A stretch of DNA of 64,000 nt from an uncultured Muribaculaceae bacterium (GCA_910589055.1 CAJURN010000016.1:4713-68712); one strand, 5' to 3'. Positions 46,288 through 52,752 are shown, numbered from the stretch's first letter. Notes: generated by a model from the letters alone, not told the origin. Made by a program: numbers and translations.

Positions 46288-46698
46288 CTAACATTTAGGG
46301 AAATAAAAATGCCCTCTGCTTTAGGTGTCCTCGGCTGTTAGAGTTGCCGTGTGGGCGTTTCCGCTGCCACCACCATACAAAGGGCAAATAAGGTATGTGC
46401 AACCGCTTGGGGCGGTCGCTCTAACATTTAGGGAAAGCAAAGGTAGCAAGCGAGGGGCGAAGATTCCAAATTTCGAGGGCGTTTTTTTGAATCAATATGC
46501 AATTATGTGTTGTGCAAACACACTACATATCCCACTACCATTCCCAACACTCCAAGGAGACCGACACGAAAGTACATCCGCCGTGATTCCGTCGATTTTG
46601 CCATTCTCTTGCGCGCTGTCGCGTTTCCGTATCGCAGACGCCCGACTTGCTACCAAAGGCCGCAACCGCGCTAAAAACGCCACTTCTGAGCGTCATCC
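46288..46698. other. Non-coding stretch between rep and the two-gene module
   Basis: No convincing gene in 411 bp. It contains the two 17-bp repeats (46287-46303 and 46420-46436) and, at about 46550-46594, a diverged copy of the 82-bp repeat end followed by GTGATTCCGTCGATTTT, which resembles 45636-45652. It may hold the promoter of the 155-residue gene. Confidence 0.5.
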
Positions 46699-47652
46699 TT
46701 AAAAACAGCCATAAAGCTGTATTGCTTCCGCTATCTTTCGGTCAAGTTCCGTTATCGCTTCGCTGGGCGCGGCCATTCCTGCTTTTTCTCCGCAAACGGC
46801 CTTTACTTCTTTTCGGAGGTCAAACGCTTGTTTGGCCGTCAGCTCGCCGCGCTTCTGTGCTTCGCTAATCTTGGTAAGCATTGCATGCTCACCGCCAACA
46901 CGTTCAACCATCGCAAGCACGGCCATTGCGTAAAATTTCCGTTTTGTCCTCATCTGTTCAAAATTAATTGTTATGTCGTTTTCTTTCTTTATCGCTTGGT
47001 AAGCATCGCGCCATCGGGTCAATAAGCACGTGTAAAATTCCTCATCGTAGAGCATCGCTCCCGTTACTGTCGGAACTTTCAACAAGGAGGGCAAACGCGA
47101 CATATACCGCTGCTCATACCTCAACATGTTTAACCCTCGGTATTGCTCGGGTATAGGCTTATGCTTATCGCGCTGCTCGAGGTTCTTGTCGTAAAAACAC
47201 AACCACTCGGCGTGCCTGTGTCGGTAGTAGTTCACGCTTCCAACATTGGCAAATCGCTTGGCATACGCAAGCGCGCCCAAATGCTTGAAGTAATTGGCAC
47301 ACGGTTGCTCCACGGGTATAGACATTCCCACATCAAGCCGTGTTATTATTGCCCTATCCATCGGCAGGTGTAGGGCGTCGCTCAACCTCTCAATCGCCCG
47401 TTGTACGTCATCGCGCGTCATCGTTTGGTAATTGTCACCCATCATCCATTTACAAAGTGAGCCGTCTTTTACTCTCACCTGCCAAGAGTTTAAACCCACA
47501 CTCAAATTACCAATCTTCCCCGTTGCTGACAGTACACCGTTGTAGTTGTGATAACCCACGGCGTCGGGGTCGAGGTAGGGCGTAATCTCCCTAAGGAAAT
47601 CAACCCCCTCGACCTCGGCTCGGGTCAGCTTAAAATTTACGGTGTCAAACAT
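46699..47652 (-). CDS. Replication initiator, Rep_trans / phage II-X type
   Basis: A 317-residue protein beginning MFDTVNFKLTRAEVEG. The order ITRLDVGMS (about 105), LCFYDKNLEQ (about 151) and LRYEQRYMS (about 177) is the pattern of rolling-circle initiators of the pT181 Rep_trans and filamentous-phage gpII/gpX groups (R-D-V/I, Y-D-K-x-x-E, R-x-E). The catalytic Tyr cannot be assigned by eye. The C-terminal 90 residues are charged and helical and may bind DNA. It would nick a double-strand origin and start rolling-circle replication of the excised circle. The 10-bp-phased repeats lie directly upstream. Confidence 0.65.
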   Translation of the reverse strand: MFDTVNFKLTRAEVEGVDFLREITPYLDPDAVGYHNYNGVLSATGKIGNLSVGLNSWQVRVKDGSLCKWMMGDNYQTMTRDDVQRAIERLSDALHLPMDRAIITRLDVGMSIPVEQPCANYFKHLGALAYAKRFANVGSVNYYRHRHAEWLCFYDKNLEQRDKHKPIPEQYRGLNMLRYEQRYMSRLPSLLKVPTVTGAMLYDEEFYTCLLTRWRDAYQAIKKENDITINFEQMRTKRKFYAMAVLAMVERVGGEHAMLTKISEAQKRGELTAKQAFDLRKEVKAVCGEKAGMAAPSEAITELDRKIAEAIQLYGCF

Positions 47653-47693
47653 TCGATTATTACCGAATCAGCAATTTGCGTCGGCTTGTTATA

Positions 47694-47714
47694 GCGCGTG
47701 TACGCGTGCGCGCG
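47694..47714. other. 21-bp alternating purine-pyrimidine tract upstream of rep
   Basis: Every step alternates purine and pyrimidine over 21 bp, nearly all G and C, 42 bp before the rep start codon. Such tracts favour Z-DNA or strand extrusion under supercoiling. Confidence 0.6.
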
Positions 47715-47808
47715 AGACGCAAGGGTGAATACTTAATACTTTTGGAGGTGTCGGGCGGCTGCTCGGGTTGAGGTGTCGGCCATCATTACCAAATCGGTAA
47801 TCGTTGGC

Positions 47809-47890
47809 TTCCGTCTCCGTCGGGGTCGGTCGAACTTGCGAAAGCATAACCCATCGGCAAAGGCTGCCGCCGTCTCCTTAGAGACCGACG
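47809..47890. repeat. 82-bp perfect direct repeat, right copy
   Basis: Identical to 45505-45586. The two copies are 2,304 bp apart and flank rep plus the two-gene module, so recombination between them could delete or circularise that segment. Confidence 0.9.
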
Positions 47891-47920
47891 CAAACAGTAA
47901 AAGCACTTCATCCGTCGCAA

Positions 47921-48004
47921 ATGCGATAAATCCATCGCAAACATCGCAATGCGATAAATCCATCGCAAACATCGCAATGCGATAAATCCATCGCAAACAT
48001 CGCA
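47921..48004. repeat. Three exact 28-bp tandem repeats
   Basis: Three head-to-tail copies beginning ATGCGATAAATCCATCGCAA with no intervening sequence. Each unit contains GCGAT and ATCGC in inverted orientation. There are no spacers, so this is not a CRISPR. Confidence 0.95.
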
Positions 48005-48010
48005 AATGCG

Positions 48011-48210
48011 ATAACTTTGCTTGAATTTGCTTGAATTTGCTTGAACTTGCTTGAATTTGCTTGAACTTGCTTGAACTTGCTTGGCTTTGCTTGAATTTGC
48101 CGCCTTTTGCCGATGTTTGCCGGGCTTTGCCGCCCTTTGCCGCTTCTTGTTCGGCAAATTCGGCATTTGCCGCTTTTGCCGACGTTTGCCGAACTTTGCC
48201 GACGTTTGCC
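48011..48210. repeat. 10-bp-phased repeat array, candidate iteron origin
   Basis: About 19 units recur with exactly 10-bp spacing. Eight are mainly TTGAAYTTGC (48021-48100), four are of the form CGNNNTTTGC (48101-48140), and after an irregular stretch further TTTGCCG units follow (48165-48210). TTTGC is thus on the same helix face every turn. The array lies between the winged-helix gene and rep. All three minus-strand frames are open through it because no unit has a stop codon. Confidence 0.9.
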
Positions 48211-48223
48211 GACGTCCTTACAC

Positions 48224-48475
48224 TCAAAGGTGAGTGATGAAATACACTTTATATCTCGCGCCGTGTTCCGACGTACACCACTCATCCAATATCTTTATAC
48301 CCTTGTCGCGGAGACATCGAATATGGCCGCGTGGGTCGCTCACGTGCAAGCACGCGGATATGTCGGCGGCTGAATACTTACCACCGCTCGCAAGGAGGGT
48401 GAAAACAGCCCTTTGTATTCGTGGAAGCTCCGTTACTATCGGGTCATAATCCTCGGAGTGTGCATAGTCTTTCAT
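48224..48475 (-). CDS. Small winged-helix DNA-binding protein
   Basis: An 83-residue protein with IQRAVFTLLASGGKYSAADI followed by SACLHVSDPRGHIRCLRDKG, a winged-helix pattern (helix, sensing turn, recognition helix), then a beta wing ARYKVYFITHL. Its ATG overlaps the stop of the upstream excisionase-like gene by 4 bp. It is probably a regulator of the element or of its replication. Confidence 0.65.
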   Translation of the reverse strand: MKDYAHSEDYDPIVTELPRIQRAVFTLLASGGKYSAADISACLHVSDPRGHIRCLRDKGIKILDEWCTSEHGARYKVYFITHL

Positions 48476-48762
48476 CGCGCGCCCCCTTTCATTATAAGGC
48501 GGTTAGCACGGTCGGAAATCTCGGTGTTGGTCGCACATCTGTTACGTTGCAACCATTCTTCCAACTCGGCACGGTTGAAATAACACATCTTCCCCATTGG
48601 CTTGTAATGTGGTATCTCGCCGCGCATTGTCAGCTTATAAAGATAGCTTTTGGATATGCCCATATATCGTGCCGTCTCTTCACTCGTCAAGACTTCTTTT
48701 GTTGTGAAAATCGTGTTGGTCGTCACCATATCGGCAACCTCTTGTAATTGCTCTTTACTCAT
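48472..48762 (-). CDS. Excisionase-family helix-turn-helix protein
   Basis: A 96-residue protein with the MerR/Xis-like fold seen in many Bacteroidetes elements: LTSEETARYMGISKSYLYKL followed by TMRGEIPHYKPMGKMCYFN and a closing helix beginning RAELEEWLQ. Such proteins bind DNA and bias recombinases to excision, or act as regulators. It is separated from the recombinase gene by the HTH gene and a 245-bp promoter region. Confidence 0.8.
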   Translation of the reverse strand: MSKEQLQEVADMVTTNTIFTTKEVLTSEETARYMGISKSYLYKLTMRGEIPHYKPMGKMCYFNRAELEEWLQRNRCATNTEISDRANRLIMKGGAR

Positions 48763-48860
48763 TTTCTTTCGCTTTTAAAAGTTGATGAATGGGATTTGAA
48801 GTGCGGCACGTCTGCCGTCATCTGCCCGTGTTAACATTGTTTCCGTACTGAAAACATTGG

Positions 48861-48868
48861 CAAAGATA
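48861..48868 (-). promoter_or_regulatory. -7 element for the excisionase-like operon
   Basis: On the minus strand TATCTTTG, with a TTG 20 bp upstream. The leader would be about 95 bases and holds a small hairpin, CGGCA/TGCCG, at 48804-48816. Confidence 0.6.
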
Positions 48869-49007
48869 GGTGCAAAGTGAATCCAAGGCAAGTGTAAAAT
48901 GCTATATATCAACAAATTGCGCTCACAACCGCAAAACAACACAAATTTTGACTCAAAATGCGTAAAATTTCACAAATTCGTTTAGAGTCACAGGTATAAG
49001 CACTTTA

Positions 49008-49550
49008 TTATTGGGCGTTTAACCTCTTTATAGCTTCTATAATTTCACCAAGTAGACAATATCGCCGAATACCTTTCCAACCAACCCAATATTTCGAATA
49101 AAGCTCGTCATACACCCTCGGACGCAACCCCATTTTAAAGTATTTTGTAACTGTATTTGCGGAGACGCCCAGGGCTTTAGCTAATTCCGCTTTCGTAAAA
49201 ATAAACTCGAATTCATCAAACCTCCCCCCATCTACAAACGAATCAAATGCCTTTTCCCCTCGCTTAACTTGGCTTATATCAATCCCCATTTCGGTTAACT
49301 TCAACCTCAACGGGCTTATAAACTTACCTATTTTTCCGTTGTGTCGGTAATTAATCACATTGCCCGTAAAGTCCTGCGTCTTATAAATGCGCGGTCTCTC
49401 CTGCTGCGCGATGCTATTTAGTTTGGCCGCACATATCGAGGGCGCGGAGTACAGACATTTAACAACGTCCCCACGCTCGATATAACCGTTAACAGCCTGC
49501 GCCGTCAAAAGCTCGGCCAACTCGGTTAACTTTACATAGTGCTTTCCCAT
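49008..49550 (-). CDS. Element HTH protein of unknown role
   Basis: About 180 residues (ATG at 49550; a TTG at 49556 would add two). The C-terminal half has a helix-turn-helix: FTKAELAKALGVSANTVTKY, then FKMGLRPRVYDELY. The N-terminal half has KLTELAELLTAQAVNGYIER and a basic central region. It begins 10 bp after the recombinase stop on the same strand, so it is likely co-transcribed and may regulate recombination or replication. Confidence 0.65.
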   Translation of the reverse strand: MGKHYVKLTELAELLTAQAVNGYIERGDVVKCLYSAPSICAAKLNSIAQQERPRIYKTQDFTGNVINYRHNGKIGKFISPLRLKLTEMGIDISQVKRGEKAFDSFVDGGRFDEFEFIFTKAELAKALGVSANTVTKYFKMGLRPRVYDELYSKYWVGWKGIRRYCLLGEIIEAIKRLNAQ

Positions 49551-49560
49551 ATCCAAGTGG

Positions 49561-50835
49561 CTACAATTTCAGCTCGGGCAAACTGTTAACAGCTGCTTCT
49601 TTCAGCTTATCAACTGCTCGCGTGTACTTCTCGGTGTGTTGTAGGCCACTATGCCCCAACAAACTTGCTACCGTCTTAATATTCGCGCCATTATTGAGGA
49701 CGTTGACGGCAAAAGAGTGCCGCGCGCAATGCCACGTTATATGCTTTTCGATTCCTGCCCGTTCCGTCCAATGTTTCAACGCCTTATTGCACATTGTGTG
49801 AGAGGGCAAAGGAAATATAAGCTCATCGCGACCGCCTTTGCCTACTAAAGACAGCATGCTATCGTTGAGCGGTATTACAACGCTACTTGCCGCGCTATGG
49901 CCTGCCGTCTTGGATTGTTCAAACTTCAACAGACGGTTAGCAAAATCAACATTTGCGTACGCGAGTAAGCGCACATCAGCCCATCGCAACCCAGTATATA
50001 GGCAAAAAATAAATGCGCGTCTTATATCGGGGTTCTCTCCGCGGTAGTGGGTGGCAGCAAGTAGGGCTACTTCTTCCACGCTCAAAACATCTTTTTTTAG
50101 CGTGCCTTTGTCTATCTTAATCACAACGCCGTTGCAAGGATTTTTGCGCATAACATCCTTTTCAACTGCCGCATTGATGATTTTCTTAAACCGCGCATAA
50201 ACAGTGTGCGCGCCCTCGCCAATGAATCGGCGTTGTAAGTACTCGGTAAACTCAATAATTAAATCCTTGTTAATCGTCTCGGGCTTAACCCTCAGTATAC
50301 GCACACGGTCAGCCTTTTCCTGCTTGGCCTTTTCTTTCTGTTCTTCCGTCCATCCTGCCACGGGTATATATTCACACTCAGGGTCTACCATAAAATCGAC
50401 AAAACACACCACCGCTCTTTTTATCGAGCGTTTATCGGCCTTGTTGTAAGCGTCATAATACGCCCACATCCAATCTATAAAGTTAATATCCTGCTCCTTT
50501 TTCAGTCGGTAGCCCTCGACATCATTTAAAAGTTGCTGCCCTCGCTCAAATCGTATCTTTTTAGCAAGTTCCAACGTTTCTTTATTCTGCTGCCGCTCCA
50601 ACGGGGTTCTCGGGGCTTGCCATAGATACAGGCTCAGCGATTCACGCTTTCGCACTTTCTTCGGGTACTCTTTTCCCGTTGTTTGGCTCACCTCCATGGT
50701 ATAACCGAAATTAAAATCCAAAAACAAACTTTCACGGCCATCGCTCAACACCTTTGCACCCAACTTGGGGTTATCGGTGCTATCTGTGCTTATTATGCGT
50801 GTGCCATCGGCGCGGAGACCTTTCTTGTGTGCCAT
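49561..50835 (-). CDS. int: Tyrosine recombinase (integrase)
   Basis: About 424 residues from the ATG at 50835 (MAHKKGLRADGT); a longer open frame upstream is not expected to be translated because it runs through the promoter and arm sites. An arm-binding N-terminal region and a SAM-like core-binding domain (about 125-245) precede the catalytic domain: Arg in TGLRWADV (about 282), HCARH (HxxR, about 366), LLGHSGLQ and the nucleophile Tyr in EKYTRAV (about 402). It matches Bacteroidetes mobile-element integrases. It lies at the right end beside the att copy and arm sites, as expected for the enzyme that inserted the element into tRNA-Leu. Confidence 0.93.
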   Translation of the reverse strand: MAHKKGLRADGTRIISTDSTDNPKLGAKVLSDGRESLFLDFNFGYTMEVSQTTGKEYPKKVRKRESLSLYLWQAPRTPLERQQNKETLELAKKIRFERGQQLLNDVEGYRLKKEQDINFIDWMWAYYDAYNKADKRSIKRAVVCFVDFMVDPECEYIPVAGWTEEQKEKAKQEKADRVRILRVKPETINKDLIIEFTEYLQRRFIGEGAHTVYARFKKIINAAVEKDVMRKNPCNGVVIKIDKGTLKKDVLSVEEVALLAATHYRGENPDIRRAFIFCLYTGLRWADVRLLAYANVDFANRLLKFEQSKTAGHSAASSVVIPLNDSMLSLVGKGGRDELIFPLPSHTMCNKALKHWTERAGIEKHITWHCARHSFAVNVLNNGANIKTVASLLGHSGLQHTEKYTRAVDKLKEAAVNSLPELKL

Positions 50836-50864
50836 GTTATTTTGCTTTTTGTTTCTTTTATTTG

Positions 50865-50872
50865 CAAAGATA
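50865..50872 (-). promoter_or_regulatory. Recombinase gene -7 element
   Basis: TATCTTTG on the minus strand, 30 bp before the int start. The expected -33 position falls inside the arm-site block (50890-50919), so recombinase binding could repress its own promoter. Confidence 0.65.
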
Positions 50873-50889
50873 ATATAAATTTTATTTCT

Positions 50890-50919
50890 CGGGTAGCCAA
50901 AGGGTAGCCAAAAACAACA
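50890..50919. repeat. Right arm-site pair (GGGTAGCCAAA twice)
   Basis: 29 of 30 bases match 45441-45470, in the same orientation. A degraded third version, GGGCAGCCAAAGGGGAGC, lies at 51087-51104 next to the right att copy. Confidence 0.7.
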
Positions 50920-50986
50920 AAACAAATCATTATTTTTACATCTAAGGGAAAATATCAAATTTGTAAAGCACTGATTTATTGAGCTT

Positions 50987-51079
50987 TTAAAATCCCTTAT
51001 TTTCCTTTGGAATCACGGTTATATACCCACTTCGGGTACGCAATAAACCGCTTAATCCACTAAGAATAAGCGGTTTATT
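50987..51079. repeat. Right attachment copy with tRNA-Leu remnants
   Basis: TTAAAATCCCTT (50987-50998) matches the tRNA anticodon region 45343-45354, and 51026-51079 matches 45381-45434 with four mismatches including the hairpin stem. The spacing between the two blocks differs by one base from the tRNA, but the bases between them have no similarity, as expected for a displaced tRNA half that has decayed. Confidence 0.7.
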
Positions 51080-51437
51080 TTTTATTGGGCAGCCAAAGGG
51101 GAGCACAAAAAAACGACTCATTCATCCATTTTCTTGGCTTTTAGTCTCCCGTCGGGGCGGTCGCAGTGGCTACTTGATGTAGTACCGGTCGGCATTATCA
51201 AATCGGCAATAAATACTCTATTATCATAAGGACGAGCTGCGACTCTGCCAATAAACGGTTTGAATAACGTTTTCAAACGACCTACAATACCGAGTTACTC
51301 GACACGCTATCAACCTTTTACCTGAGTAACAAGATCTTTTTTTATTGTCGACGCTGAGGCCATAACTTTTTCTCTTTGTTTGTTATTTATTAAAATTTAG
51401 CTTATATTTGCTTCGTATAATTTTTAAGACAAAAGCC
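51080..51437. other. Decayed left end of a second related element, then promoter
   Basis: 51087-51170 aligns, with several changes, to the sequence just inside the left end of the intact element (45441-45530): arm-like repeat, AAAAACGAC, and GTCTC..GTCGGGG..GGTCG. From 51180 on, a GGCATTATCAAATCGGCAAT-like piece resembles 47779-47800. No gene is seen before 51438. Confidence 0.6.
51379..51410 (+). promoter_or_regulatory. Promoter of the small membrane protein
   Basis: -33 TTTG (51379-51382) and -7 TATATTTG (51403-51410) with exactly 20 bp between them, 28 bp before the ATG. Confidence 0.8.
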
Positions 51438-51689
51438 ATGGACGAAACTCAAAAAAATTCATCTGAAAACTTCTCCCTAAAAAAAGCACTGAAAGAAAAT
51501 CCAAAAGGGGCGTTCAAAGCATTTTTATTTTTATTTCTTGCTCTATTGGCTGTAGCTATCATTATATGTATACTCCAACGTATCAGCTTTTGGCTATTAG
51601 GGGAGCGAAATCTGATTATAGGCTATATAATTTTTGGGTTCTTCGGTTTTTGTCTATGTAAAGGCGCCGCGCATCCCTCCAAATGGTAA
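51438..51689 (+). CDS. Small membrane protein, 83 residues
   Basis: Starts MDETQKNSSENFSLKKALKE (ATG at 51438). Two hydrophobic segments follow: one about residues 30-49 and one about 57-75. An ideal promoter precedes it and the codon usage is AT-rich, unlike chromosomal neighbours. It is likely cargo of the decayed element. No family recognised. Small two-helix proteins in such positions can be toxins, superinfection-exclusion or signalling proteins, but nothing here decides. Confidence 0.6.
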   Translation: MDETQKNSSENFSLKKALKENPKGAFKAFLFLFLALLAVAIIICILQRISFWLLGERNLIIGYIIFGFFGFCLCKGAAHPSKW

Positions 51690-51750
51690 CGCTGTGTAAG
51701 GAGGTAACAGTTTTATAAGAACAAGAATGGAAGCCCCCTCATATGAAGTC

Positions 51751-51834
51751 CTAATCACCCGAACAGCATCCGCCGAGACGGTCGCGCAGCATCTCGAAGC
51801 GGTTCTTCTTTTCCTGCGCGCTGAATTCGGTCAG
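51751..51834 (-). pseudogene. Possible 3' remnant of a lost gene
   Basis: A 27-codon minus-strand frame in a GC-rich island inside AT-rich DNA. It reads LTEFSAQEKKNRFEMLRDRL, then GGCCSGD and a TAG stop, and is preceded in frame by a stop. Composition and residue choice look like the C-terminus of a chromosomal protein cut off when the elements arrived. The family is not identified. A plus-strand 40-codon frame over the same DNA is possible but less protein-like. Confidence 0.35.
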
Positions 51835-51947
51835 CAATTATATCGTTGACGCCATTTTGCATAACACACTCTCTGTAAATTCGTTAAAATCGCACAATAT
51901 CCATATCATTTATTTCCAATAATTGTTATTTAAATAATTAATTTTAT

Positions 51948-51955
51948 TATCTTTG
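51948..51955 (+). promoter_or_regulatory. -7 element for the coupled cargo pair
   Basis: TATCTTTG, 28 bp before the start of the 65-residue gene, with a TTG at 51923-51925 as a possible -33 element (22-bp spacer). Confidence 0.65.
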
Positions 51956-51982
51956 CATCACAAACAATAAGGAATTAGCAGT

Positions 51983-52180
51983 ATGGGCGATTTACACAAA
52001 AACTCTCAAACAAGTCATAGCCGCTCCTCTAAATGTTTTATGACTAAAGGGCAGCGCTTAGGGTGGATTCATGAGTCAAGTGAAAATTTCCATCTTATGT
52101 CGCGTAGCGCTTTCAAATATGGGGTAAGATTGCGCACATACTCAGAGGGACCGTTTTCTAATAACAAAATCGTTCCTTGA
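51983..52180 (+). CDS. 65-residue basic protein, first gene of a coupled pair
   Basis: A small, Ser- and His-rich protein beginning MGDLHKNSQTSHSRSS, without hydrophobic helices. It has a TAnnTTTG promoter and its stop codon overlaps a TTG start of the next gene as TTGA. A small protein translationally coupled to a larger one recalls toxin-antitoxin or immunity pairs, but neither protein is recognised. It lies in AT-rich DNA beside the att site and is probably horizontally acquired. Confidence 0.5.
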   Translation: MGDLHKNSQTSHSRSSKCFMTKGQRLGWIHESSENFHLMSRSAFKYGVRLRTYSEGPFSNNKIVP

Positions 52181-52752
52181 CACCTGTACCTTATCAACTT
52201 CGGTTTATTCAAATTGACCGAGGTTCTCGGAATAATTCCGTAGACAAACAGATTTCTGATAATCCGGACTTCACATACATTTATTCTTTTTTCGCGGAGT
52301 CTTCTATATACGGATTTTTTGTCAAGTATATAATCCGTCTTGAATGTTTCGACGACTGTTTTGCATTAAAGTACTATTGTACACGGAGTAAACATTCCCA
52401 GAACAAGTATTCCCGTGTAATCAATATCTTCAGCGCATCCGAGACCAAAAGAATTATGGAGACGTGCGCAATGGTAATTCCTCACATACTTAATTTACAT
52501 CCGATGGCATCGTTCGCCTTCAATGGTTCAAGAACCCACGATAAAGGAGGCTATATTGAAGGAAAGAACAGAACCCAAAGATATAGAATTTATTGTGAAC
52601 TTGTCAGACGTCTTTTCGGAGAACAGGTATTCTACATAAGCATGCATGATGAGGACAGTTCTTGCCTTTTTATAAACCGAAAGGCCAATCCTGATGTCTA
52701 TGAAGCGGAAAAAAGACTATATGGTCGGTTTTCATTAATTTTCGAAATATAA
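52177..52752 (+). CDS. 191-residue protein of unknown function, second gene of the pair
   Basis: Starts at a TTG overlapping the previous stop. The N-terminal half has alternating beta-type segments (FTYIYSFFAESSIYGFFV, IRLECFDDCFALKYY) and the second half has QRYRIYCELVRRLFGEQVFY followed by HDEDSSCLFINRK. The mixed alpha/beta pattern looks like one compact cytosolic domain. I recall proteins of similar C-terminal pattern in gut Bacteroidales but no assigned role. It may be an effector whose partner is the small upstream protein. Confidence 0.5.
   Translation: MTPVPYQLRFIQIDRGSRNNSVDKQISDNPDFTYIYSFFAESSIYGFFVKYIIRLECFDDCFALKYYCTRSKHSQNKYSRVINIFSASETKRIMETCAMVIPHILNLHPMASFAFNGSRTHDKGGYIEGKNRTQRYRIYCELVRRLFGEQVFYISMHDEDSSCLFINRKANPDVYEAEKRLYGRFSLIFEI

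Larger units (their letters stand above)
45343..51039. mobile_element. Compact tRNA-Leu-integrated element of about 5.6 kb
   Basis: Bounded on the left by the tRNA-Leu 3' half and on the right by a second copy of the tRNA 3' end (51026-51039). All recognisable genes are on the minus strand: tyrosine recombinase, HTH protein, excisionase-like HTH, winged-helix protein, rolling-circle-type replication initiator, and two small genes. Repeats include candidate arm sites at both ends, an internal 82-bp duplication and a 10-bp-phased repeat array. No relaxase, type IV secretion, capsid, Zot or lysis gene is seen, so it is either a self-replicating integrative plasmid-like element or a satellite that borrows transfer or packaging. 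The left boundary may lie at the anticodon loop (45343) or at the T arm (45381). Confidence 0.8.

Noticed and set aside
47921..48004. 28-bp repeats considered as a CRISPR array
   Set aside because: The repeats are directly adjacent with no spacers, and no cas gene is in the window.
47733..48227. 164-residue frame on the minus strand through the repeat arrays, starting with TTG overlapping the winged-helix stop
   Set aside because: Three minus-strand frames are all open here only because the repeat units lack stops; the peptide is periodic and the region fits a DNA-level repeat array better. A real gene cannot be fully excluded because of the TTGA overlap.
50836..50958. 41-residue N-terminal extension of the recombinase
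   Set aside because: It would cross the TATCTTTG promoter and the arm-site repeat. The ATG at 50835 starts a normal integrase N-terminus.
45343..51039. Element considered as an inovirus prophage because of the II/X-like Rep
   Set aside because: No Zot-like ATPase, major coat peptide with signal and helix, or adsorption protein was seen. Kept as an unclassified integrative element.
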